Made by a program: the position numbers and the translations under genes. The notes below the pieces were generated by a model. The model was given only the letters and a program-made list of their open reading frames with translations, was not told the origin of the DNA and made no database searches. From assembly GCA_027296025.1 (NCBI GenBank), contig JAPUJU010000346.1, positions 1 through 12,534 of the forward strand: a stretch of DNA of 12,534 nt, given 5' to 3'. Every line of letters starts with the position of its first letter. Position 1 is the stretch's first letter. This DNA is from a bacterium (GTDB lineage: Bacteria > Krumholzibacteriota > Krumholzibacteriia > WVZY01). Below are positions 1 through 5,660 of this stretch, one piece after another.

Positions 1-1
1 C

Positions 2-1561
2 CTGGAGATCAAGGTAATCGGGATCCGCCAGGGTAGCCGCCGGCACGACCTCGAAATGTCCTCGGCGTGGATTCTTAATGCGGAGACCCGTGATGTGGTC
101 TGGACCCTCTGGGACGCGGAGTCCGAACGTGTGACCGACGACCTCCGCGAATACAAGGATGAGGTCGAGTTGCGCAAGGGTACGTACGAGGTTTACTACT
201 CGACGTTCCCTAACTACGAGGGTGGGAGTGACTGGGGAGATTGGTTCAAGCGCGACTATGACTACAATGATTTCCGTCGAGCCTCGCGCAAGTTCATGGT
301 GCAGGTCACCGGTAGCGGCCGCGAGCTATCCAGCAGTGACATCAGCGCCTTCCACGAGAAACTTCGAAAGGACGTGCTGATATCCGTCACCGAACTCGAG
401 CGCAATCGCTACGAAAAGTTTTCGCTGACACTCGACCGGGATCTGGACCTGCAGATCTACGCGATCGGTGAGGCGAACAAAGAAGGAAATTACGACGCAA
501 GCTGGATCATCGATACGAGAACGAACAGGAAAGTCTGGGAGTTCAACTACCGGCGAACCGAACACGCGGGGGGCGCCAGGAAAAACCGCGTTTACAAAAA
601 TACGATCTCGTTGCCGAAGGGAAGCTACGCGGTATTCGTCGTGTCGGACGATTCCCACCACTTCGATGACTGGAATCGCCGTCCGCCCGATGATCCGTTC
701 TTCTGGGGTCTGACGATTCAGCTTGAGGATCCGAAGATGGCCCGCTACGCGAAAGTCGGCGAGTATACAGAGCCGACAATGGAGAATGTCGTCGTCGAGT
801 TCATTCGAATGAGCAACAACGAATTCGAGAGCAAGGGCTTCGCGGTCAAAAAGGCGACTGAGTTTCGAATCTATGCGATTGGCGAGGGACGAAAAGGCGA
901 CATGTACGATTACAGCTGGATCGTCGACGCGAACCGCCGTGAAGTAGTTTGGGAGATGGAGTACCGCAAAACCGAACATGCGGGCGGAGGCGAAAAGAAT
1001 CGCGCCTACGACGACGTGATCACGCTTGAGAAGGGCAACTACATTGCTTACACGGCGACGGACGGTTCGCATTCATACCGCGATTGGAATACCGCAGCGC
1101 CGCACGACAAGGATCGCTGGGGATTGACGTTGATGGTGTTGAACAAGGGCGACATGAAAAATATCGCAGCCTACGAAGAAGAGGCGGACAAGAACATTGT
1201 CGCCAGCATCGTGAAGATCGGCAACAATGCCATTCGTAACGAGCGCTTTGAACTTGAGAAAGACGCGAATGTTCGAATCTATGCTCTCGGTGAGGGAACG
1301 AACGGGCGGATGTACGACTACGCGTGGATCGAAAATAGCGAAACCGGGCGCGTGGTTTGGGAAATGACCTATCGACGGACCGATCACGCTGGTGGTGCGA
1401 AGAAGAACCGCTCTTACAACGATACAATTACTCTTGAGAAAGGCAAGTATGTCGTTTACTATGAGTCCGATGGCTCGCATTCCTTCAAACGTTGGAACGC
1501 GAGCCCGCCTCGGGACATGTGGAACTGGGGAGTCACGATTACCCTGGCCAACGGTAAATGA
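2..1561 (+). CDS. Unrecognised protein with four tandem ~136-residue repeats (5' partial)
   Basis: I do not recognise this family. The reading frame is open to the left edge, and the first ATG (base 56) falls inside the first repeat, so the true start lies upstream of the window; 519 codons are visible. Numbering from that ATG, repeats 2, 3 and 4 span about residues 108-224, 244-361 and 380-498. Repeat 1 is divergent, begins before base 56 and ends near residue 85. Each good copy runs: beta-rich lead, (R/Q)IYA(I/L)GE, YDxxWI, VWE(M/F)xYR(R/K)T(E/D)HAGG, KNRxY, I(S/T)LxKGxY, DxSHxxxxWN, then WG(L/V)T. Many aromatic residues and alternating hydrophobics suggest beta-sandwich units; the invariant His, Asp and Trp could form a ligand or metal site (inference). 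The N-terminus is missing, so a signal peptide cannot be judged. The stop overlaps the next start (ATGA), implying coupled translation with a secreted repeat protein. An extracytoplasmic role is plausible but unproven. Confidence 0.85.
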   Translation: MEIKVIGIRQGSRRHDLEMSSAWILNAETRDVVWTLWDAESERVTDDLREYKDEVELRKGTYEVYYSTFPNYEGGSDWGDWFKRDYDYNDFRRASRKFMVQVTGSGRELSSSDISAFHEKLRKDVLISVTELERNRYEKFSLTLDRDLDLQIYAIGEANKEGNYDASWIIDTRTNRKVWEFNYRRTEHAGGARKNRVYKNTISLPKGSYAVFVVSDDSHHFDDWNRRPPDDPFFWGLTIQLEDPKMARYAKVGEYTEPTMENVVVEFIRMSNNEFESKGFAVKKATEFRIYAIGEGRKGDMYDYSWIVDANRREVVWEMEYRKTEHAGGGEKNRAYDDVITLEKGNYIAYTATDGSHSYRDWNTAAPHDKDRWGLTLMVLNKGDMKNIAAYEEEADKNIVASIVKIGNNAIRNERFELEKDANVRIYALGEGTNGRMYDYAWIENSETGRVVWEMTYRRTDHAGGAKKNRSYNDTITLEKGKYVVYYESDGSHSFKRWNASPPRDMWNWGVTITLANGK

Positions 1562-2508
1562 CGAGACGCCTGATACTATTCATACTTTTTGTTACCACCA
1601 CGGCTCTCCATGCGACGGAGGGCCGTGCTGGTGGGCTTCTGCTCGGTTACAACGACTACGGAATCGGTCTCGGTAACGTCGAACGGGTAAACGGACTCCG
1701 CGTGAATTTCCGCGATGCGGGTTTGAAACGCGTCAACGGAATCAACCTGACCTTGTGGACCCCCGGAGACAACCCGCGTGCGGTTGTGAACGGAGCGTCC
1801 CTCAACCTGCTCTGGGCCGGCGGGCGAGATCTGAACGGCATCTCCCTGGCGCTGGTTGGACTGGGCGCTGAGAACATACGAGGGATCTCGTTCGGCCTCG
1901 TCGGAATGGCCTCGTCGGAGAGTATCATGGGGGTAGCGGTCGGGATCATTGGTATGGGCAGCGAGGAACTCGGCGGTATCATGATCGGTGGAATCGGGGT
2001 CGGCGGGGAACGTATTACGGGGTTGGCCATCGGAGGCCTCGGGATCGGTGGTAACTACATCCGGGGTATCGGTCTGGGCGGCATCGGGGTCGGTGGGGAG
2101 GTGCTCGAAGGCATTTTCTTTGGTTTTATCGGCGTCGGTGCGGACGAGATGCGCGGGCTCGCCATCGGCGTCGTTGGCGTGGGCGTATCTGAATCGCGCG
2201 GAGCAGTGATCTCCGCCCTGGCGGCGGGTGGCGACGACCTGCGATGGCTGACGACAGCCGGGCTCGCTATGGGAGGCGGCTCGCTGACCGGCATCGGCCT
2301 GACCTCGGTTTACAGCGGCTTCTGGGATGTGTACGGCCTGACTTTTGCAGCGTGGAACCGCGTGCGGGGTGAAAGCGTGGGTGTGCAGCTCGGTCTTTTC
2401 AACCAGGCGAAGCACCTGAAAGGACTCCAGCTCGGCGTGCTGAACTTCGCAGGCAACAACTCCAAGTGGCTGCGATGGCTCCCGATCGTCAACTGGAATT
2501 TCAACTAG
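1558..2508 (+). CDS. Secreted glycine-rich 15-residue repeat protein (LA_2272-type surface repeat-like)
   Basis: A 316-residue protein with a Sec-type signal peptide (MTRRLILFILFVTTTALHA, cleavage near residue 19-21). From about residue 107 to 260 it is built of repeats with the pattern hxGhxhGhhGhGxxx (h, hydrophobic). The key glycine falls at residues 125, 140, 155, 170, 185, 200, 215, 245 and 260, an exact 15-residue period; position 230 is Trp. Such regular short Gly/Ile repeats fit a beta-solenoid or a beta-rich surface or outer-membrane structure (inference). The C-terminus, with GVQLGLFN, GLQLGVLNFAGNN and a final LPIVNWNFN, resembles bacterial proteins named for LA_2272 surface repeats; this is recalled family resemblance, not a search result. 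It is translationally coupled to the upstream repeat gene by a 4-base ATGA overlap, and no strong Shine-Dalgarno of its own is visible. Substrate or partner unknown. Confidence 0.85.
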   Translation: MTRRLILFILFVTTTALHATEGRAGGLLLGYNDYGIGLGNVERVNGLRVNFRDAGLKRVNGINLTLWTPGDNPRAVVNGASLNLLWAGGRDLNGISLALVGLGAENIRGISFGLVGMASSESIMGVAVGIIGMGSEELGGIMIGGIGVGGERITGLAIGGLGIGGNYIRGIGLGGIGVGGEVLEGIFFGFIGVGADEMRGLAIGVVGVGVSESRGAVISALAAGGDDLRWLTTAGLAMGGGSLTGIGLTSVYSGFWDVYGLTFAAWNRVRGESVGVQLGLFNQAKHLKGLQLGVLNFAGNNSKWLRWLPIVNWNFN

Positions 2509-2538
2509 GGAACCTTTCCCAAGGGCTGGCTGTCCGAT

Positions 2539-2934
2539 ATGGAAATGACTGTCATGATTCCGAAGAAATCTCATCTGCTGACCGCAATCGGTTGGTTGTT
2601 CCTGCTGCCGGCCATTCTCTTCGTCTACGTCAATGTGATGCGGTACGAAATCGGCATCGAGCCCTGGGTCGACCCGTTTCGCTGGTTTGCAGCGGATTCG
2701 CTGACGCGACAGATCCTCATGAGTCCCATGTTGCTCCTCGGCGGAAGTCTGCTGGGTGTGGTGCTGAATCTCTTTGCCGTGCTCAAGCTTCGTGCACAGA
2801 AAACGGACGGCGAATTCTGCCTCACCGCTTCCATCAAACCCAGGCTGTGGAACGTTGTCGCGGGAGCGACGGGCGCACTGGTTTTCATGGTCCTCTTCGG
2901 CTACGCCATCGTCGAGAACATCGGCCACCACTAA
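2539..2934 (+). CDS. Small three-helix membrane protein, unknown function
   Basis: A 131-residue hypothetical integral membrane protein. Hydrophobic segments at about residues 13-34, 60-83 and 103-125 predict three transmembrane helices, joined by a periplasm- or cytoplasm-facing loop rich in Trp, Phe and Pro (35-57) and a charged loop (84-102). There is no signal peptide cleavage motif and I recognise no domain. It follows the 15-residue repeat gene by only 30 bases on the same strand, so it is probably co-transcribed. The start is uncertain: ATG codons occur at 2539, 2545 and 2554. The one at 2554 has GGAAA eight bases upstream, and the one at 2539 has AAGGG about 13 bases upstream. Its TAA stop (2932-2934) shares two bases with the dinB stop codon on the opposite strand, leaving no room for a dedicated terminator between them. 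Confidence 0.72.
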   Translation: MEMTVMIPKKSHLLTAIGWLFLLPAILFVYVNVMRYEIGIEPWVDPFRWFAADSLTRQILMSPMLLLGGSLLGVVLNLFAVLKLRAQKTDGEFCLTASIKPRLWNVVAGATGALVFMVLFGYAIVENIGHH

Positions 2935-4154
2935 TCTTCTTCGGAATCACTTACGGTTTCTTTTCGTGTGAAACGCGAGACGTCGTCAGCCATCCTTTGC
3001 GGACCCCTCCAGATCGTTTTCGACCCGTACTTGTCCTGAAGGGCATCAACGACCGTGTCGAGTTTTCCCTGCCGCTCCAGCTTCTCATCCTGAAACAACA
3101 TTGGTTCGGAACCGACGGGTGATGTCAGGTTCGACACCGAGGTGCCGATGAGTCTCAGCGCTCTTCCCTTGCGACCGAGCCGGTATTCGAACAGATTGCG
3201 GACAGCATTCTGAAGCACCTCTGTGGACGTCGTGGGTTCAGGAAGCGTCACGGCGCGCGTAACCGTCTTGAAATCCGCGTAGCGCGCCTTCAGCTGAACG
3301 GTTTGTGTGCGGTACCCGCTCTTTCTAAGGCGACGCGCAACTCGAGCCATCAACGTCGTCAGGTAAATACGAAGGTCTGCTTCATCCGAGATGTCCTTCG
3401 CGAAAGTGGTTTCGGCGCCGATGGACTTCGCCGCTTCACCCACGACGACGGGCCGTTCGTCGATACCCCGCGCGAGTTCGAGAAGCCGACCGGTGTTGGA
3501 TCCGAATACACCATTGAGGCGCTCGCGTGGACAATCCAGCATCTCCCTGACGGTGCGGACGCCGATGGTCTCGAGGGATTTCTGCGCGACTTTTCCGATG
3601 CCCCAGATTTTTCCGACCGGCAGATCGGCGAGGAGCGCGGCGGCCCTGTCCGCTTTCACGACCACGAGTCCATCCGGCTTCTCCAGGTCGCTTGCAAGTT
3701 TCGCGAGAAACTTGTTGGGAGCCACACCGACGGACGCGGTCAACTCGGTTTCGGTGCGAATCCGTTTCTTGATGGCTCGCCCGATGTCGACCGCCGTGCC
3801 GAACAGGTTCCGGCTACCCGACACATCGAGAAACGCTTCGTCGATCGATAACGGTTCGACGAGTGGTGTGTAGGATCGAAGTATGGCGAAAATCTGTTTT
3901 GAAACATCCGCGTAATGCGACATCCGCCCGGGCACAAATATCGCGTGGGGGCAGAGTTTCCGCGCACGGTACGAGCTCATCGCGCTGTGGATACCGTACT
4001 TGCGCACCTCATACGAGGCTGCCGCGACGACGCCGCGGCTCTCGGGCAGGCCACCAACGATGACCGGTTTCCCGCGGAGTGTGGGATCGTCGCGGATTTC
4101 TATGGATGCGTAAAAAGCATCCATGTCGACATGCAGAATGGCACGGTCGGACAT
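2931..4154 (-). CDS. dinB: DNA polymerase IV (Y-family translesion polymerase)
   Basis: Error-prone Y-family polymerase that copies past damaged template bases; 407 residues, slightly longer than the ~350 of E. coli Pol IV. Family signatures are clear: HVDMDAFYASIE (metal-binding Asp10, steric-gate residue Tyr15), SYEVRKYGIHSAM, LSIDEAFLDV (catalytic Asp105 and Glu106), SVGVAPNKFLAKLASDLEKP, and IWGIGK of the helix-hairpin-helix thumb region. The little-finger domain follows from about residue 240. Near the C-terminus, PMLFQDE is placed like the sliding-clamp-binding motif often written QLxLF; that role is inferred. The ATG at 4154 puts the first beta strand at the expected place, but no good Shine-Dalgarno precedes it. 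A 14-base inverted repeat sits two bases upstream and could be an operator. The gene runs tail to tail into the small membrane protein with overlapping stops. Confidence 0.97.
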   Translation of the reverse strand: MSDRAILHVDMDAFYASIEIRDDPTLRGKPVIVGGLPESRGVVAAASYEVRKYGIHSAMSSYRARKLCPHAIFVPGRMSHYADVSKQIFAILRSYTPLVEPLSIDEAFLDVSGSRNLFGTAVDIGRAIKKRIRTETELTASVGVAPNKFLAKLASDLEKPDGLVVVKADRAAALLADLPVGKIWGIGKVAQKSLETIGVRTVREMLDCPRERLNGVFGSNTGRLLELARGIDERPVVVGEAAKSIGAETTFAKDISDEADLRIYLTTLMARVARRLRKSGYRTQTVQLKARYADFKTVTRAVTLPEPTTSTEVLQNAVRNLFEYRLGRKGRALRLIGTSVSNLTSPVGSEPMLFQDEKLERQGKLDTVVDALQDKYGSKTIWRGPQRMADDVSRFTRKETVSDSEED

Positions 4155-4156
4155 AG

Positions 4157-4170
4157 TACGATCGCTCGTA
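4157..4170. promoter_or_regulatory. Inverted repeat TACGA-N4-TCGTA next to dinB start, possible operator
   Basis: Perfect 5-base arms with a 4-base spacer (TACGA TCGC TCGTA on the + strand), lying two bases upstream of the dinB ATG. The geometry (5+4+5) equals that of the Gram-positive type LexA box, CGAAC-N4-GTTCG, but the bases differ. dinB is an SOS gene in many bacteria, so an operator here is reasonable but unproven. A 14-base palindrome of this kind can also occur by chance. Confidence 0.3.
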
Positions 4171-4222
4171 TGCTGCGGGTGGATCGGGATTTCTTAAGAC
4201 GCGAACGGCAAGGACGATACAA

Positions 4223-4342
4223 CTACATGGTATCTCCAAAATCAGCTTTTTTCAAGGGAGGATCCTCCACACAGCAAACCATGCCCACGCCGCCGCGTGC
4301 GAGCTTTTCCACGACCAGGTAGTGTGATATCCTCTCCCCGGT
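4223..4342 (-). pseudogene. Decayed N-terminal fragment of a Pkn-type Ser/Thr protein kinase
   Basis: Read on the minus strand from 4342 down, one frame encodes TGER, then ISHYLVVEKLARGGVGMV, then CCVEDPPLKKADFGDTM and a TAG at 4225-4223. This matches, in order and spacing, the usual start of bacterial Hanks-type kinases (GETISHYRIVEKLGxGGMGVVYKAEDTRL...). The shared parts are ISHY, the VEKL strand, the glycine-rich nucleotide-binding loop (first Gly replaced by Ala) and ED-x-x-L. The catalytic VALK lysine and everything after it are missing. No ATG, GTG or TTG start precedes the homologous part; an in-frame TGA lies at 4375-4373. It therefore looks like a relic of a larger gene, not an active one. 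It lies between dinB and the metallo-beta-lactamase-fold gene and may have been left by a deletion. The call rests on a recalled consensus, not on a database search. Confidence 0.6.
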
Positions 4343-4384
4343 CAGTATATCTTTTTGTGGACTGTCTATGAGTCACTCGTCGTA

Positions 4385-4397
4385 CCTTGCGACAAGG
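4385..4397 (+). other. Short hairpin CCTTG-CGA-CAAGG before the MBL-fold start
   Basis: Five-base arms with a three-base loop, 11 bases upstream of the preferred ATG at 4409. The 3' arm holds the AAGG that is the best candidate ribosome binding site for that start, so folding could limit its access. The stem is short and its effect is speculative. Confidence 0.2.
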
Positions 4398-4408
4398 CGT
4401 CAGAGACC

Positions 4409-5155
4409 ATGAAATTCCAGTGGATTGGCGGACCGAGTTTTTTACTGGAGGCGGGGAACTTTCGCGTTCTGTGCGACCCTGTTTTCGGCGATGGTGAATC
4501 CCGGCAGGTCTCCCGATCGGTAAGCCTTCCAGAATTCTCGCTCGATGGTCTCGATGCAGTTCTAGTCACGCGAAACCAGGTCGATCACTTCGACACCGAA
4601 GCTGCGTCGCGAATCGGCAAGCGCGTTCGCGCGTTTGCTCCAGAGAGAGGAATCAAATCGAGGGTCGAAGAGGGTTTCGAAAATGTCACGACGTTGGACT
4701 GGTGGGAGCACGCCGTTCGCGAGAAGTCGGGGTACACCATGGAGATAACGGCCGTCCCGACGCGGCTGCCCGATTCACGGAGGTCTGGAGACGCGAACGG
4801 GTACATGATCCGGTTCACGGACGGCAAAAGGACGCATTTGACATACTGGACCGGCGATACGCTGTGGTTCTCCGATACCAGGGAGATCAAGGAGCGGTTT
4901 GGTCAGATCGATCTGCTGGTTGTGCATCTTGGTGCTGTCGAAACCAACGGGAGCGCGGTGACTCTCGACGGCAAAGAGGCCATGCAGTTCGTTTTCATGT
5001 TTCAGCCGAAACGCATCCTGCCGATCAATCACAACACTTTCTCCTACTACCGCGAGCCGGTCGATGCATTCAAGGAACGCATCTCGCTGACGATGTATGA
5101 GCGGCGACTGATCAATCTCGTCGAAGGCGAGACATACGAGTGGAAGGTCCGGTGA
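4409..5155 (+). CDS. Metallo-beta-lactamase-fold protein of the UlaG/NAPE-PLD-like group, site-1 ligands lost
   Basis: Metal-dependent hydrolase fold (Lactamase_B_2/UlaG-like), 248 residues from the ATG at 4409. That start places the opening strand (MKFQWIGGPSFLLEAG) as in relatives; an upstream TTG at 4355 would add 18 unconvincing residues. The first motif, normally THxHxDH, reads TRNQVDH: Arg55 and Gln57 replace both His ligands, while Asp59 and His60 remain. Around residues 117-121 (PTRLP), where a third site-1 His is expected, none is present. The bridging Asp (WTGD, Asp150) and the late His (PINHNTF, His208) are kept. Site 1 (three His) therefore appears lost and site 2 (Asp, His, His) intact. 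Class B2 beta-lactamases are a known case of activity with one zinc at site 2. This protein could be a mono-metal enzyme or a non-catalytic binding protein; the substrate is unknown. No signal peptide, so probably cytoplasmic. Its stop overlaps the next gene's GTG start. Confidence 0.85.
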   Translation: MKFQWIGGPSFLLEAGNFRVLCDPVFGDGESRQVSRSVSLPEFSLDGLDAVLVTRNQVDHFDTEAASRIGKRVRAFAPERGIKSRVEEGFENVTTLDWWEHAVREKSGYTMEITAVPTRLPDSRRSGDANGYMIRFTDGKRTHLTYWTGDTLWFSDTREIKERFGQIDLLVVHLGAVETNGSAVTLDGKEAMQFVFMFQPKRILPINHNTFSYYREPVDAFKERISLTMYERRLINLVEGETYEWKVR

Positions 5156-5646
5156 AACTCTGCATCCCTATTCTTACAGTTTCGTTTCTCCTGGCGGGTT
5201 GCGCGGGTACGTCGAGTTCCGGATGGGGCCCTGGCGATTTTCAGCGGCTCCACTGGCTCGTCGGGACGTGGAAGTCGGAGCGGGCGACAGCCACGGTTTT
5301 CGAACGCTGGGCAATAACCGACGACTATCGAATGGAAGGGCAGGGTTTCCGGGTCTTTAACGGAGACACGTTGCTTGCTGAACGCCTGCGCATTCAGGTT
5401 CAGGACGATGTGCTCTACTATGTCGCAGACGTCCCACAGAATCTGGACGAAGTGTGGTTCAAGTTGACGCGAATCACGAAGGACGAAGCGGTGTTCGAGA
5501 ATCCGCAGCACGACTTTCCGAAAATCATCGTTTACAGGCGGGAGTCGGACTACAAACTCTACGTGCGTGTCGAAGGCGAGGAAAACGGGCGGCCCAGGCG
5601 GCTGGAATTCTTTTTCGACCGGGAGCGTAACGTAATCGACGGCTGA
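5152..5646 (+). CDS. DUF6265-like lipoprotein
   Basis: A small predicted lipoprotein, 164 residues from the GTG at 5152. That start gives a compact lipoprotein signal peptide (KLCIPILTVSFLLAGC) with lipobox LLAGC and lipidated Cys17. Another GTG at 5140 adds four residues and is less likely. The 5152 start overlaps the preceding TGA (GTGA) and has GGAAGG four bases upstream. The mature part shows the pattern I associate with DUF6265: LHWLVGTWKSE near the start, ERW, MEGQGFRVFNGD, LRIQVQDDVLYYVADVP, FKLT and the FENPQHDFPK motif. It is probably a lipocalin-like small beta barrel, an inference from repeated beta strands and the GTW start. The function of the family is unknown. Coupling to the MBL-fold gene suggests shared expression, although one product looks cytoplasmic and the other membrane-anchored. 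It ends 14 bases from the convergent sulfatase-fold gene, with no terminator in between. Confidence 0.85.
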   Translation: MKLCIPILTVSFLLAGCAGTSSSGWGPGDFQRLHWLVGTWKSERATATVFERWAITDDYRMEGQGFRVFNGDTLLAERLRIQVQDDVLYYVADVPQNLDEVWFKLTRITKDEAVFENPQHDFPKIIVYRRESDYKLYVRVEGEENGRPRRLEFFFDRERNVIDG

Positions 5647-5660
5647 TGGCCGTCCTGAGG

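Noticed and set aside
56..58. ATG as start of the four-repeat protein
   Set aside because: The frame is open back to base 2, and the 18 preceding residues (beginning LEIKVIG) align with the IYAIGE strand of the later repeats, so this Met is internal.
326..1072. 248-codon minus-strand open frame opposite the four-repeat protein gene
   Set aside because: It mirrors the tandem repeats of the plus-strand gene; the conserved protein motifs are only on the plus strand.
1576..2931. 451-codon open frame on the minus strand opposite the 15-residue repeat gene and the small membrane gene
   Set aside because: It is opposite two genes with a signal peptide, periodic repeats and membrane helices. Its translation is rich in Asp, His, Gln and Pro without any domain, and its length follows from the regular GC-rich repeat codons.
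4257..4268. 12-base perfect palindrome GGAGGATCCTCC
   Set aside because: It has no spacer, is not followed by a T-run and lies inside the kinase relic, so it is most likely chance.
4227..4322. Small plus-strand open frame of 31 codons in the dinB/MBL-fold spacer
   Set aside because: It has no ribosome binding site and a low-complexity product, and the opposite strand carries a better explanation (kinase relic).
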